A stretch of DNA of 64,000 nucleotides from Microvirga lenta (GCF_020532555.1 NZ_JAJBBR010000014.1:81748-145747), one strand, 5' to 3'; counted from the first letter of the stretch, positions 1 to 10,089 are shown. Translations and numbers: made by a program. The notes: a model not told the origin generated them from the sequence alone.

Positions 1-338
1 TCGGCCAGACCTTCGAGATCACCGGCATGGTGGAAAAGCCCCCGAAGGGCAGCGCGCCCTCCAACTACATCATCTCCGGCCGCTACATCCTCCAGCCCGA
101 GATCTTCGATCTTTTGTCCAACCAGCAGCGCGGCGCCGGCAACGAGATCCAGCTCACGGATTCCATGATCCGCCTGATGAAGGACCAGAAATTCTACGGC
201 ATGAAGTATCAGGGCCGCACCTACGACACCGGCTCGAAGGTGGGCTTCCTGATGGCGAACGTGGCCTATGCCCTAGAGCGCGAGGACCTCGGCCCCGCCT
301 TTCGCCAGGAGCTCGAGGCGTTCCTGCGACAGAAGTAA
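1..338 (+). CDS. galU: UTP-glucose-1-phosphate uridylyltransferase, C-terminal part (5' end outside window)
   Basis: The frame is open from base 3 to the TAA at 336-338, giving 111 residues, about the last third of a family whose members run near 290-300. Visible motifs are the G-M-V-E-K-P sugar-nucleotide motif near the start, the G-R-Y-I-L stretch and G-N-E-I-Q-L-T-D, all diagnostic of bacterial GalU. The enzyme joins UTP and glucose-1-phosphate to make UDP-glucose in the cytoplasm, feeding polysaccharide, lipopolysaccharide and periplasmic glucan synthesis. It sits 50 bp upstream of kdsD on the same strand, so envelope-sugar genes are grouped here. Only the beginning is missing, because of the window edge; nothing looks broken. 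Confidence 0.93.
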   Translation, partial: GQTFEITGMVEKPPKGSAPSNYIISGRYILQPEIFDLLSNQQRGAGNEIQLTDSMIRLMKDQKFYGMKYQGRTYDTGSKVGFLMANVAYALEREDLGPAFRQELEAFLRQK

Positions 339-388
339 GCCGGTTTTCCGGGTTCCGCGTGGCCGCCGCTCTGTGCTAGAGGGCGGCC

Positions 389-1384
389 ATGGCACTTGCA
401 CAACCGACGAACCCCTCCCCCGACCAGGCCGTCTCATCGGCCCTGCGGACCCTCGCCACCGAGCGGGACGGGCTGACCATCCTGATGGCCGCCATCGGCG
501 ACGGGCTCGGGCCCGTCTTCACGGCCGCCGTCGACCGGATTGCCGCGGCCCCGGGCCGAATCATCGTCTCCGGAATGGGCAAGTCGGGCCATGTGGCCCG
601 CAAGATCGCGGCCACCCTCGCCTCCACCGGCACCCCCTCGCACTATGTCCATCCGGCCGAAGCCAGCCACGGGGACCTCGGCATGGTCCAGCCGGACGAC
701 GTGATCATCGCCCTGTCCTGGTCGGGCGAGACCGCGGAGCTCGCCGACCTCATCGGCTATGCCAAGCGCTTCCGGGTGCCCCTCATCGCCCTGACGTCGA
801 ACGCCGATTCGACCCTGGGCCATGCGGCCGACCTGTGCCTGACCCTGCCCAAGGCGAAGGAGGCCTGCCCCAACGGGCTGGCGCCCACCACCTCCACCAC
901 CATGCAGCTGGCCCTGGGCGACGCCCTTGCCATCGCCCTTCTGGAAAAGCGGGGCTTCACGGCGGAGCATTTCCGGGTCTTCCATCCGGGCGGCAAGCTC
1001 GGGGCGCGGCTCAAGCTCGTCCGCGACATCATGCACAAGAACGAGCGCCTGCCGATCGTCGGGATCGACGCGCGCATGGACGAGGCCATCGACGAGATCG
1101 GCCGGAAAGGCTTCGGCTCGGTGATCGTCGTCAATGCCGACGGAACCCTCGCCGGCATCGTCACGGACGGCGACCTGCGCCGTAACCTGCGCCCCGACCT
1201 GCGGACGCTCCCCGTCTCCGACATCATGACCCGGACGCCGCGCACCATCGCACCGGACGAACTCGTCGCGACGGCGCTCGAAATCCAGGAAACCTCGAAG
1301 ATCACCGCCCTGATCGTGGTCGAGAACCGGCGGCCCATCGGCCTCGTGCACTATCTCGACCTTCTGCGCGCCGGGGCGGCGTAA
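389..1384 (+). CDS. kdsD: Arabinose-5-phosphate isomerase (KpsF/GutQ family)
   Basis: 331 residues, the normal family length. An N-terminal SIS sugar-isomerase domain (about 40-180) carries G-M-G-K-S-G at 62-67, S-H-G-D-L-G at 93-98 and S-W-S-G-E-T at 110-115. H-P-G-G-K-L-G at 199-205 leads into two C-terminal CBS domains (about 211-331). The enzyme interconverts ribulose-5-phosphate and arabinose-5-phosphate, the first step toward Kdo for lipopolysaccharide or capsule. It follows galU by 50 bp, consistent with co-transcription, and ends just before a strong hairpin. KpsF and GutQ paralogues cannot be separated by sequence alone, but the domain order is clear. Confidence 0.9.
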   Translation: MALAQPTNPSPDQAVSSALRTLATERDGLTILMAAIGDGLGPVFTAAVDRIAAAPGRIIVSGMGKSGHVARKIAATLASTGTPSHYVHPAEASHGDLGMVQPDDVIIALSWSGETAELADLIGYAKRFRVPLIALTSNADSTLGHAADLCLTLPKAKEACPNGLAPTTSTTMQLALGDALAIALLEKRGFTAEHFRVFHPGGKLGARLKLVRDIMHKNERLPIVGIDARMDEAIDEIGRKGFGSVIVVNADGTLAGIVTDGDLRRNLRPDLRTLPVSDIMTRTPRTIAPDELVATALEIQETSKITALIVVENRRPIGLVHYLDLLRAGAA

Positions 1385-1404
1385 GAAACCCCGCCTCCGG
1401 AATA

Positions 1405-1441
1405 CGAGCGGCCGCCGGAGGGTATCTCCGGCGGCCGCTCG
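1405..1441. terminator. Perfect 16-bp hairpin between convergent kdsD and chemoreceptor gene
   Basis: Bases 1405-1420 pair perfectly with 1426-1441 around a 5-base loop. It lies between the stop of kdsD at 1384 and the stop of the opposing chemoreceptor gene at 1466, so it probably terminates both. The plus side is followed by CGTTTC rather than a clean T run. Confidence 0.75.
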
Positions 1442-1465
1442 CGTTTCATGCCTGATTGGTGGGGT

Positions 1466-3151
1466 TCAGGCGGCCTTGACGCCGGCGAGGAAGCTGGCGA
1501 CCTCGTGGCCGAGCTCCTCGGAGTGGCGCGCCAGTTCCTGCGCCGCTCCCAGAACCTGGGATGCGGCGGCCCCGGTCTCGCCCGCGCCCTGACGCACCTC
1601 GCCGATATTGCCCGTCACCGCCTCGGTGCCGCGGGCCGCCTCCTGCACATTGCGGGAGATCTCCTGCGTCGCCGCCCCCTGCTCCTCCATCGCGGCCGCG
1701 ATGGTGGTGGAGATCTGCGACATCTCCCCGATGGTCTGCGCGATCTCGTGGATCGCCGCCACCACCTCCTGGGTCGCTTGCTGCACGCTGGCGATCTGGC
1801 TGCCGATCTCGTCCGTCGCCTTCGAGGTCTGGGTCGCCAGCTCCTTGACCTCGCTCGCCACCACGGCGAAGCCCTTGCCGGCTTCGCCCGCGCGGGCCGC
1901 CTCGATGGTGGCGTTGAGCGCCAGCAGGTTGGTCTGGCCCGCAATGGTGTTGATGAGCGCGATCACGTTGCCGATCTTCTCGGCGGTCCCGGCCAGGGCC
2001 TGAACCGTGGCGTTGGTGCGCTGCGCCCCCTGCACCGCCCGCTCGGCGATCTGCGACGACTGGTTCACCTGGGCGGCGATCTCGCGGATCGAGATCGACA
2101 TCTCCTCGGTGGCGGCCGCCACCGTCTGCACGTTGGCCGAGGTCTGCTCGGCGGCCGAGGCCACGCTCACGGACTGGCGGGTGGTCTGGTCGGCGATGCC
2201 GGTCATGCCCTGGGCGGTCACCTCCATCTCGGTGGCGGCGGAGGCAAGCCCTTGCGTCAGGGCGGAGACATTGGCCTCGAAGCGCTTGGTGAGCTCGTCC
2301 AGGCGCTGCGCCCGGCGCATCTTGGCATCGGCTTCGAGCGCCGCCGCCTCGTCGGCCTCGCGCTTGGCGATCATCGCCTCCTTGAACACCTGGACCGCAT
2401 CCGCAATGGTGCCGATCTCGTTCCTTTCGCCCCGGTGCGGCACCTCGGCGGCGAGATCTCCGGCCGCCAGAGCCCGCATCGGCGCCACCACCGACGAGAT
2501 CCCGCTCGACACGGAGCGCACGATCAGGAATGCAAGGGCGACGGCGAGCGCCAGGCCCGCGGCAAGAACGCCGATCGTCAGGTTCCAGGTCGAGGAATAG
2601 ACATTGGCTGCGTTCTGCCGGGCTTCATCGGCCTCGCTGCTGTTCCACTTCACGAGCCTGGTCAGAACCTCGTCGATCTGCTGGGCCAGCGGGACAGCCT
2701 TCCCGGAGATGAGCTCGCGCGCCGCGACGGTCTCGCCGTTGCTGGAAAGGGCGAGGATCGCCTTGGCTTCCTTCACGTAGGCCTGCCACAAGGCATCGAA
2801 CTGTTCGAACTGCTTCCGATCCTCGTCCTGAACGATGGTTTTCGCGTAAGCGCCTTCAGCGTCCGCAATCGTCTTGAGGCTTTTATCGATCTGCCCCTCG
2901 ATCGCCGTCGCCTCGTCGGCCGAGGCGATCACGTGCCTGAGGACGAGAGTCCGGAACGTCGTCACTTCGTTGTTGAGGGCGCCGATTTCCCGCACGGCCA
3001 CGAGCCAGTTGTCGGCGATCTCGTGCGTCTGCTTGTTGATCTGGTGGAGCCCGCGCAGGCCGAGGCCGCCGAGCCCTGCAAGAAGCAGGGCCAGGAACGC
3101 GAAGGCGCCGATGAGTTTGGTTCGAATCGAGAGATTCCGGAGAAATTTCAT
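1466..3151 (-). CDS. Methyl-accepting chemotaxis protein
   Basis: 561 residues. A short cytoplasmic tip is followed by TM1 (about 11-33), a periplasmic four-helix-bundle type sensor region (about 35-190), TM2 (about 190-212), a HAMP linker and a long coiled-coil signalling domain. The signalling hairpin is unmistakable: [12 protein letters not shown] followed by [16 protein letters not shown]. It would signal through CheA/CheW to the flagellar motor, but no che genes are in this window, so it is an orphan receptor. There is no C-terminal CheR-binding pentapeptide. The ligand cannot be read from the sequence. Confidence 0.93.
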   Translation of the reverse strand: MKFLRNLSIRTKLIGAFAFLALLLAGLGGLGLRGLHQINKQTHEIADNWLVAVREIGALNNEVTTFRTLVLRHVIASADEATAIEGQIDKSLKTIADAEGAYAKTIVQDEDRKQFEQFDALWQAYVKEAKAILALSSNGETVAARELISGKAVPLAQQIDEVLTRLVKWNSSEADEARQNAANVYSSTWNLTIGVLAAGLALAVALAFLIVRSVSSGISSVVAPMRALAAGDLAAEVPHRGERNEIGTIADAVQVFKEAMIAKREADEAAALEADAKMRRAQRLDELTKRFEANVSALTQGLASAATEMEVTAQGMTGIADQTTRQSVSVASAAEQTSANVQTVAAATEEMSISIREIAAQVNQSSQIAERAVQGAQRTNATVQALAGTAEKIGNVIALINTIAGQTNLLALNATIEAARAGEAGKGFAVVASEVKELATQTSKATDEIGSQIASVQQATQEVVAAIHEIAQTIGEMSQISTTIAAAMEEQGAATQEISRNVQEAARGTEAVTGNIGEVRQGAGETGAAASQVLGAAQELARHSEELGHEVASFLAGVKAA

Positions 3152-3341
3152 GTTTTACGCCCACCCATATGAGATGCCTTATGCCGCAAAAGACGGCGCA
3201 TCCCGCTGGTGGGCCGAACTAGACCAGTATTCTTAAAGGGATGTTACGCAAGGTCATCGAACCGGGACGATTTTCGAAGAGCACACAAGCCCTTGCGCCG
3301 GGTCTCGCAATTTCCCGGCCATGTGTTCAAGACGGCTGCAA

Positions 3342-3791
3342 TCAGGGATCGTCCACCACGAGCGTCGTCCCCTCGATCCGGACGACGCGCACCCTTGCGC
3401 CCGCGAACCGGTCGGCGCCGGTGACGCGCCAGGAGCTGTCGCCGACCCTGATGCGCCCCTCCCCGCCCTTGATCGGCGTCTCCAGCGTAAAGACCTGCCC
3501 CACGAGGGACTGCCCCCGCTGGTTGAGCCGGTCCGCCTGCGTGTCCGGCTGAGTGCCGGGACGCATGATCATCCGCCCCAGGATGGCGGCCGCCAGGGAC
3601 AGGGCCGCGAAGACCAGCGCGCAAGCCTGCCAGGAGAGGGACAGGGCGGCATCGAGCAGCCCGGTCAGGATGGCTGCGAGGCCGAGCCAGATAAAGAAGC
3701 TGGCCGGCAGCAGGAGCTCGAGGCCGATCAGGACGAGCCCGAGGATGATCCAGATCCAGGCTCCGAGCCCGGCGACGGCATCCGCGATCAT
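3342..3791 (-). CDS. NfeD-like membrane protein
   Basis: 149 residues with about three hydrophobic segments in the first 75 residues, then a small beta-barrel (OB-fold) tail containing G-Q-V-F-T-L-E-T and G-A-R-V-R-V-V-R-I-E-G. This is the short NfeD form without the serine-protease domain. Its ATG overlaps the stop of the upstream SPFH gene (ATGA, 3788-3791), so the two are translationally coupled. NfeD proteins are known to partner SPFH/stomatin proteins in membrane microdomains, and this pair fits that rule. Exact function is unknown. Confidence 0.85.
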   Translation of the reverse strand: MIADAVAGLGAWIWIILGLVLIGLELLLPASFFIWLGLAAILTGLLDAALSLSWQACALVFAALSLAAAILGRMIMRPGTQPDTQADRLNQRGQSLVGQVFTLETPIKGGEGRIRVGDSSWRVTGADRFAGARVRVVRIEGTTLVVDDP

Positions 3792-4768
3792 GGGCGCTCC
3801 GACGGGCCGGCGACGCTCGGGACGCTACGCGGTTGTTTCGGGGAGGCCGCTCCCTCGCCGAAGACCGATCTGGTGAGTTCCGCAATGCCTCCGAGCGTTC
3901 CGGCAAGGCCTGCGGCCTCGATGGGAACGATCACCACCTTCTGGTTCGGCGCCGAGGCCAGGGTGCGAATGGCATCGATGTATTTCTCCGCCACGATGAA
4001 GTTGGCGGCCGCCAGGTCGCCCCGGGTGATGGCCTCGCTCACCATCGCGGTCGCCCTGGCCTCGGCTTCGGCCAGACGCTCCCGGGCCTCGGCGTCCCGG
4101 AAGGCCGCCTCCTTGCGCCCCTCGGCGGACAGGATCTGGGACTGCTTCTCACCCTCGGCACGCAGGATCTCGGCCTGACGAAGTCCCTCGGCTTCCAGCA
4201 CGGCGGCGCGTTTTTCGCGCTCCGCCTTCATCTGCCGCGCCATGGCACCGGCCAGATCCGCCGGCGGGACGATATCCTTGATCTCGACCCGGGTGACCTT
4301 GGCGCCCCAGGGCGACGCGGCCGCATCGACGACGCGCAGGAGGCGCTCGTTGATCTCGTCCCGGTGGGACAGAAGCTCGTCGAGGTCCATGGAGCCGACC
4401 ACCGTGCGGATATTGGTCATGGTCAGGGTGAGGAGAGCCTGATTGAGGTTCGAAACCTCGTAGGATGCGCGGGCGGCATCCAGCACCTGGAAGAACGCCA
4501 CCGCGTCGATGGTGACGCCCGCATTGTCGCGGGTGAAGGCCTCCTGGCTCGGAACGTCGAGCACCTGCTCCATGACGTTCACCTTCTTGCCGATCTGCTC
4601 GACATAGGGAAGGATCAGGCCGAGACCGGGACCGAGGGTTCGCGAGTAGCGCCCGAACCGCTCGACCGTATAGGCATAGCCCTGCGGCACGGTCCTCACG
4701 CCCATGGCGACCGTCACGATCACCACGATCACGAAGGCCACCACGAAAAGATCGAAACCAAACGGCAT
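3788..4768 (-). CDS. SPFH/Band 7 (stomatin/paraslipin-like) membrane protein
   Basis: 326 residues from the ATG at 4768, chosen because GGAGG lies five bases upstream; an in-frame ATG at 4789 lacks such a site. One N-terminal membrane anchor (F-D-L-F-V-V-A-F onward) precedes the Band 7 domain with V-P-Q-G and F-G-R-Y-S-R-T-L-G-P-G. A long charged helix rich in Ala, Glu and Arg (about 185-245), typical of SPFH oligomerisation, follows. Members scaffold membrane microdomains and modulate membrane proteases. Immediate coupling with the NfeD-like gene downstream supports a two-protein complex. QmcA and paraslipin labels are both possible. Confidence 0.88.
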   Translation of the reverse strand: MPFGFDLFVVAFVIVVIVTVAMGVRTVPQGYAYTVERFGRYSRTLGPGLGLILPYVEQIGKKVNVMEQVLDVPSQEAFTRDNAGVTIDAVAFFQVLDAARASYEVSNLNQALLTLTMTNIRTVVGSMDLDELLSHRDEINERLLRVVDAAASPWGAKVTRVEIKDIVPPADLAGAMARQMKAEREKRAAVLEAEGLRQAEILRAEGEKQSQILSAEGRKEAAFRDAEARERLAEAEARATAMVSEAITRGDLAAANFIVAEKYIDAIRTLASAPNQKVVIVPIEAAGLAGTLGGIAELTRSVFGEGAASPKQPRSVPSVAGPSERP

Positions 4769-4839
4769 GAGGCCTCCGGGCAACGCCACCTTGTTGCGCG
4801 AAGCCCAGATTTATCCGAAAGCTGCGGCGACGCCTAGGG

Positions 4840-5901
4840 CTAGAGCCAGCCCTGCAGTTCCCGCTCCACAACGTGTCGGATCACCCGCATGCCGTCCTCG
4901 CTGTCGTTGAGGCAGGGCAGATAGGCGAATTCCTCACCGCCGTGATGCATGAAGATCTCGCGGTTCTCGCCGTCGAGCTCCTCCAGGGTTTCCAGGCAGT
5001 CGGCCGAGAAGCCCGGCGCCACGATGGCCATGCGCTTCACGCCGCTCTCGGCCAGCGCCTGCACGGTCTTGTCGGTGTAGGGCTGTAGCCATTCGGCCGT
5101 GCCGAAGCGGGACTGGAAGCTCATGCGGAACTTGTCCGCCGGCCAGCCGAAAGCCTCGCGCATCAGGCGCCAGGTCTTCACGCAGTGGCAGTGGTAGGGG
5201 TCGCCCTTGAGCAGGTACTCCTTCGGCACGCCGTGGAAGGAGACCAGGATCACCTCCGGCTCGAAGGGCAGCTTCGCCAGATCCCGCTTCATCGAGGAGA
5301 CCACCGCGTCGATATAGGCCGGGTCGTCGTAGTAGGGCGGCGAGACCCGGATGGTCGGCTGCCAGCGCATCTCCATCAGGGCCCGGAAGGCCTGATCGCA
5401 GGCGGTCGCCGAGGTGGCGGCCGAGTATTGCGGGTAGAGCGGCACGAGGAGAATGCGGTCGCAGCCCTGGTCGAGCAGGGCCTGAATGCGCTCGCGCACC
5501 TCCGGCTTGCCGTAGCGCATGGCCCAGTCGACCGTGATCTTGTCGCCGGCGATGCCCTTGAGATGCTCCGCGAGCTGCTCGGCCTGGCCTCGGGTGATCG
5601 TCTTGAGGGGGCCTTCGTTGCGCTCGTTGTTCCAGATCGACGCGTAGTCGCGGCCCTTGGGGCCGGGGCGCTTCGTCAGGATGATCAGGTTCAGGATCGG
5701 CCACCACAGGAGGCGCGGGGTTTCGATGACGCGCCGGTCCGAGAGGAACTCCTTCAGGTAGCGCCGCATGGGCCAGTAGCTGGTCCCCTCGGGCGTCCCG
5801 AGATTGAGAAGCAGCACGCCGACCCGCCCCGTTTTGACGGTGGGATGATCCACCGGGCGCACGCCCTGCCGGAGATCGGCCAGCTTCACTGTTTCGTTCA
5901 T
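4840..5901 (-). CDS. hemH: Ferrochelatase
   Basis: 353 residues from the ATG at 5901, which has AAGGGG upstream; an earlier in-frame ATG at 5928 has no better site. Key motifs are L-L-N-L-G-T-P near residue 33, P-L-Y-P-Q-Y-S in the middle, S-F-H-G-V-P with the metal-binding His, and the S-A-D-C-L-E-T-L-E-E region with the catalytic Glu. The enzyme inserts Fe2+ into protoporphyrin IX as the last step of haem synthesis and is usually membrane-associated. It is followed after about 70 bp by the SPFH gene on the same strand. No iron-responsive operator was identified. Confidence 0.96.
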   Translation of the reverse strand: MNETVKLADLRQGVRPVDHPTVKTGRVGVLLLNLGTPEGTSYWPMRRYLKEFLSDRRVIETPRLLWWPILNLIILTKRPGPKGRDYASIWNNERNEGPLKTITRGQAEQLAEHLKGIAGDKITVDWAMRYGKPEVRERIQALLDQGCDRILLVPLYPQYSAATSATACDQAFRALMEMRWQPTIRVSPPYYDDPAYIDAVVSSMKRDLAKLPFEPEVILVSFHGVPKEYLLKGDPYHCHCVKTWRLMREAFGWPADKFRMSFQSRFGTAEWLQPYTDKTVQALAESGVKRMAIVAPGFSADCLETLEELDGENREIFMHHGGEEFAYLPCLNDSEDGMRVIRHVVERELQGWL

Positions 5902-6020
5902 CGGACACCCCTTGGCCGGCCCGGACACCCGGCGGCGCTCATTGCAGGATTTCTAGATAATCGTTTCGCTTGTTTCCGCCAACGTGATGGCGTGTCACGG
6001 CAATGGGAAATCTTCGGGCG

Positions 6021-8267
6021 TCACGCGGCCGGATCGAGAAGGGTCGCTTCCTTAAGGATGGTGTCGATGGACACCCGCAGCCCGGCCTGCTCGAATTCCA
6101 TATCGACCTTGGCATTGAGCTGCGTCGTGAGCACCCGGTGCAGCAGACGCGAGCCGAAACCCTGGCGCTTCGGCGGCTGGACGGGAGGACCGCCGCTCTC
6201 GGTCCAGCAGAGCTTCAACCGCACGCCCTCCGCCTGCGGCTCCGACATCCAGCGCACCGTGACGCGCCCGGAACTCACCGACAGGGCGCCGTATTTCGCG
6301 GCGTTCGTGGTCAGTTCGTGAATCGCCATGCCGATGGGCACGGCCGCCTCGGACGGCAGCTCGACGGCAGGCCCCTCCAGGACGATGCGTTCGCCCGAAT
6401 CGTGCCGGTAGGGGCTGAGCTCCTTTTCAAGGATCTCCCGCAGGGACGCGGTCTGCCACACCGCCTCGGTGAGGAGGGAATGGGTGTTGGCGAGGGAAAT
6501 GATGCGGCCGACGAAGGCCTCGTAGAACTCGTCGATGTTGGAGGTCGAGCGGGCGGTGGCGCCGACCACCGCCTGAACGGTCGCGAGGGTGTTCTTCACC
6601 CGGTGATGCAGTTCGCGGATGAGAAGGGATTGCTGCGTCTGGGCCTGCTTGCGCTCCTCGATCTCATGCTGCGCCGCCTGGTACAGGCGGCCGTTGTCGA
6701 TGGCGATGGCGGCCTGGGCCGCAAGGCCCACCATGAGACGCTCGGCGCGCTCCGTGAAGACGCCCGGCTTCTCGTGCCCGAAGAAGAGGCCGCCATAGAC
6801 CTCGCCCGTGCGCGAGACCACCGGAATGGCGAGGTAGCTCCTGACCGGCAGATGCCCCTCGGGCATTCCCTTGTGAGGTTCGTTCTGGCCGTAGCGGGGA
6901 TCCGTCGTGATGTCGTCGGACCGCACGATGCCGGACCCTTCGAAGGTGGGCCCGAAGACCTTGGTGTTGCGCGGCATGGGAAACTGCGAGAACTTCTCGC
7001 GCGGCGCGCCGGAGAGGGCGTAGAGCGTATATCGGTCGTTGCCCGGATCGACCACGTTGTAGAACAGCGCCCCGAACTGGGCGCCGGTCAGCACCACGCC
7101 CGCATCCGTGATGCTCTGCACCACGCGGTCGAGGTCGAGCTCGGCCGACAGGGCCGCACCGGTCCGGTTGAGGATTTCGAGCGCGTTGGTCTCCGACTGG
7201 AGGTCCCGGGTCCGCTCCGCCACCTCCTTTTCCAGAAAGGCGGCGCTCGCCGCCTGCTCCCGGAACTGCTGCGAGGCAAGGGCCGTCAGCGCCAGAAGCG
7301 CCAGGAGGGCGATCAGCGCGAAGGCGCCGTAAAGGCGCGTCTGCGCGATCCAGGGCGCCCAGTAGGCGTCCTGTGGAATGCTGACCCGGATGTAGAGCGG
7401 AAGGTCCCCGACCCGGTGATAGGAGCCGATGCGCTCCCTCCCCTCGCTGAGGAAGGTGTAGGTGCCCGCACGGCTGTTGCGGACGAGCGCGTTCTCGAAT
7501 GCCTCCCTGTCGCTGGCGACGAATGCCAGATCCTTAGGGGCCGGGAACTGGGCGAGAACCTTCGAATCGTCGCCGCGCAGCAGGGTGATCCGGCTTCCCT
7601 TCGGCAGGCGCAGCGTTCCCCAGTAATTGCTGAAATAGGACAGGGACACCGTCACCGACACGATGCCGCGGAAGGAGCCCGCCGGGTATTGCAGGCGGCG
7701 GCTGACCATGAAGGTCGGCTCCTTCGTGACCCGCCCGATGATCGGCTCGCCCACGAACAGTCCCTTGTCCGTGGCGTACTGGGCGTAGAACGCATCCCGG
7801 TCCGCCACGTTGGATTCCGGCGTCGGGAACTGCGCCGACGTCATCCGCAACCGTCCGGTCGCGTCGTTCAGCCAGATGTTGTCGATGTAGGGGAGCGCTT
7901 CCTTGATCGCCCGGATCTGCTCCCACAGCCTCCGCGAAGGCTCGATGGTGTACCAGCTCTCGTCCTCGACCAGGGCTGCCGTCTGCTTGAGGGTCAGATC
8001 GGTGACTTCGAAGAGGCGCGCGGCGTGGTCCGCCAGGAAGAAGGCGTTGCTCCTCGTATCCTCCTCATGGCGCTGCAGCAGGCGGCTGCGCTGCTCCCAG
8101 GCGATGTAGCCGAAGGTGAGGAAGATGAATGCGACGCCGAACAGGCCCAGGATGACGGAAAACCGGCCGCGCGAAGCCGACCGGCGCTGCCGCTTCTTCA
8201 CGAAATCTGAGGGAACCGGACGCGTTGTGGCCTGCAAAGGGAGGTCGCTCTGGGTTCTCGGAGCCAT
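6021..8267 (-). CDS. HWE-family sensor histidine kinase with extracytoplasmic sensor and GAF domain
   Basis: 748 residues. TM1 (about 35-58) and TM2 (about 310-332) flank a large periplasmic double-Cache-like sensor. A cytoplasmic GAF domain (about 350-530) follows, then the kinase core. The core begins E-L-H-H-R-V-K-N at 552-559, with the phospho-acceptor His at about 555. The HWE hallmarks are both present: His650 in the N box and W-T-E at 688-690. Such kinases often phosphorylate single-domain regulators or PhyR-type general stress regulators in alphaproteobacteria, but no response regulator is adjacent, so the partner is unknown. A frame on the opposite strand across this gene is a shadow. 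Confidence 0.92.
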   Translation of the reverse strand: MAPRTQSDLPLQATTRPVPSDFVKKRQRRSASRGRFSVILGLFGVAFIFLTFGYIAWEQRSRLLQRHEEDTRSNAFFLADHAARLFEVTDLTLKQTAALVEDESWYTIEPSRRLWEQIRAIKEALPYIDNIWLNDATGRLRMTSAQFPTPESNVADRDAFYAQYATDKGLFVGEPIIGRVTKEPTFMVSRRLQYPAGSFRGIVSVTVSLSYFSNYWGTLRLPKGSRITLLRGDDSKVLAQFPAPKDLAFVASDREAFENALVRNSRAGTYTFLSEGRERIGSYHRVGDLPLYIRVSIPQDAYWAPWIAQTRLYGAFALIALLALLALTALASQQFREQAASAAFLEKEVAERTRDLQSETNALEILNRTGAALSAELDLDRVVQSITDAGVVLTGAQFGALFYNVVDPGNDRYTLYALSGAPREKFSQFPMPRNTKVFGPTFEGSGIVRSDDITTDPRYGQNEPHKGMPEGHLPVRSYLAIPVVSRTGEVYGGLFFGHEKPGVFTERAERLMVGLAAQAAIAIDNGRLYQAAQHEIEERKQAQTQQSLLIRELHHRVKNTLATVQAVVGATARSTSNIDEFYEAFVGRIISLANTHSLLTEAVWQTASLREILEKELSPYRHDSGERIVLEGPAVELPSEAAVPIGMAIHELTTNAAKYGALSVSSGRVTVRWMSEPQAEGVRLKLCWTESGGPPVQPPKRQGFGSRLLHRVLTTQLNAKVDMEFEQAGLRVSIDTILKEATLLDPAA

Positions 8268-8425
8268 GCCGCCCGATCAGGGACGGCAGAGATTATCCAT
8301 GAATGTATGAAGCCGGGATCGGGAGAGGCTTTGGGCGAGCCGGACCCGGTCCGGGGCATATCCTTTCCGGGTTTCGAACTCGATGCGCCCCAGAGTCACA
8401 TTGGACCAAAGGTGCGCCGCGAGGC

Positions 8426-8450
8426 GCCGGGGCTCAGGGCGAGCCCCGGC
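8426..8450 (-). terminator. Hairpin downstream of the 5'-nucleotidase gene
   Basis: A perfect 10-bp stem (8426-8435 with 8441-8450) with a 5-base loop lies 15 bases past the stop of the nucleotidase gene on the minus strand. There is no long U tract, so it may be a Rho-assisted or weak terminator. Confidence 0.55.
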
Positions 8451-8465
8451 AGGCATGACGGTGGC

Positions 8466-9974
8466 TCAGCGCAGGACGACGCGTCCCTCGACCTTGGGCG
8501 CCACCTTTCCGGCCTTCGCGACGTAATCGATCACCTGGCTCGCCATGAGCTGGCTGGCCGAGGCGTCGATCAGCGGCTTGGCTTCGGCGAACGCCTTGTA
8601 GCCGTCGCCGCCGCGGGCCATGAAGTCGTTGGTGGCGAGTTTGTAGGTCTTGGCCGGGTCGAGAGGCTGACCATTGACCTTGACCGACTTCACGCGGCTG
8701 CCGACGGGCTCCTTCGGATCGACCTCGGCGGTGAGCCCGGAGACCTGCGGGAAGCGGCCGCCCAGCTCGCGCACCTGGCTGACGCCGTTCTCCAATGCCG
8801 CCTTGAGCTGCTCGCCCGTCACCTCCAGGAGCACGGTCGTGTTGCCGAAGGGCATTTCGGAGAGCAGGTCGCGCCGGGTGAGCTTCTGGCCGGCCTGATA
8901 CTGCTTGTCCGCGCGCAGGCCGCCGCCATTGGTGATGGCCACGTCGGCGCCGACGGCCGCCCTCATGGCATCGGCGACGAGATTGCCGATGGCGGCCTCG
9001 CCGCCGCGAACCGTCGCCCGTCGGCTGTCGAGCGGGGTTTCGGTCACCCCGATCTCCACATCGAGCTCCTTGGAGAGCTTGTCCTCGTAGCCCTTCACCA
9101 CCGCCTCGATCTCCGGATCCGGCTTGACGGTCGCGGTGTCGACGATGCGGAAGTTGGGCGACCAGGAGACGGTGGTCTTGCCGTCCTTCTCGGCCTTCTT
9201 CACCGAGAGTTCGGTGACGACGACGAAATTGGCCTGGGACTCGGCCTCCGTGAGGGCCACCTTGCCGTCGTAGAAGGCGAGGAGGTGCTCGTCGTGACCG
9301 CCGATGATCACGTCCACGCCGGCCGAGCGGGCGATGATCATGTCCACTTCGAGAGGCGTATGGGCGATGGCGACGACGATGTCGGCGCCCTTCTCGCGCA
9401 GCTCCTTGGCCTTGGCCCGGGCCGTGTCGATGGTGGAGCGGAACTTGATGTCGCCGGGGCTGGAGGCGATGGGCGTATCCTCGGTCGTCAGACCGAAGAA
9501 GCCGACCTTGACCCCCTGCACGTCCACGATCTTATCGGGCTTGGTGTTGTTCGGCAGGCCGTTGCCGTCGATGATGTTCGTCGCCAGAACGTCGAACTTC
9601 GCCTCGGCCATGCGGGCCCGGAAGGCGTCGGGCCCGAGATCGAATTCGTGATTGCCCGGCGTCATGGCGTCGACGCCGATCTTGTTGAGGATGTCGATGA
9701 CGTGGGCGCCCTTGTCGAACCCGGACAGGAGCGAGGGCGAGATGGTGTCGCCCGCATGGAGGAAGAAGGCATTGCCCTTGGCGCGCTCCTCCTTCACCAC
9801 CGTGGCCAGTCGGGCGAAGCCGCCGCGGCCCTTTTCCGGGCCCATGCGATCGATGTCGTTGGTCTGGACGAACCGGATCGTCACGGCTTCCTGCGCCAGC
9901 GCCGAGCCCGAGATCATCAGGGAGAGGCCCAGGAAGCCGGCGCGCCACAGGGCGAAGGGGCGGCTTTGCAGCAT
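8466..9974 (-). CDS. Exported bifunctional metallophosphatase/5'-nucleotidase
   Basis: 502 residues from the ATG at 9974, preferred over 9992 because GAGGA sits upstream and the signal peptide (cleavage after A-L-A near residue 28) then has normal length. The N-terminal calcineurin-like metallophosphoesterase domain shows Q-T-N-D (usual Asp-His is Asp-Ile here), H-A-G-D-T, P-G-N-H-E-F and G-G-H-D-E-H. The C-terminal 5'-nucleotidase domain shows A-I-T-N-G-G-G-L-R and N-D-F-M-A-R-G-G-D-G-Y. It would release nucleosides and phosphate from nucleotides or UDP-sugars in the periplasm. The N-D-I-D in place of N-D-x-H in the first metal motif is a small oddity. No phosphate-response box was recognised. 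Confidence 0.88.
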   Translation of the reverse strand: MLQSRPFALWRAGFLGLSLMISGSALAQEAVTIRFVQTNDIDRMGPEKGRGGFARLATVVKEERAKGNAFFLHAGDTISPSLLSGFDKGAHVIDILNKIGVDAMTPGNHEFDLGPDAFRARMAEAKFDVLATNIIDGNGLPNNTKPDKIVDVQGVKVGFFGLTTEDTPIASSPGDIKFRSTIDTARAKAKELREKGADIVVAIAHTPLEVDMIIARSAGVDVIIGGHDEHLLAFYDGKVALTEAESQANFVVVTELSVKKAEKDGKTTVSWSPNFRIVDTATVKPDPEIEAVVKGYEDKLSKELDVEIGVTETPLDSRRATVRGGEAAIGNLVADAMRAAVGADVAITNGGGLRADKQYQAGQKLTRRDLLSEMPFGNTTVLLEVTGEQLKAALENGVSQVRELGGRFPQVSGLTAEVDPKEPVGSRVKSVKVNGQPLDPAKTYKLATNDFMARGGDGYKAFAEAKPLIDASASQLMASQVIDYVAKAGKVAPKVEGRVVLR

Positions 9975-10089
9975 GGTCGAATATCCTCGCATCAGATTGG
10001 TTCACATCTGGAAAGGGTGAACCTAGACCATCAACGTGTCACAGAAGTAACATCCTGTCGACGCCCTCCGGCCACGGGATCGGTGCCTT

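Noticed and set aside
6003..8210. A 735-codon frame opposite the HWE kinase
   Set aside because: Antisense shadow; the kinase has all HWE hallmarks.
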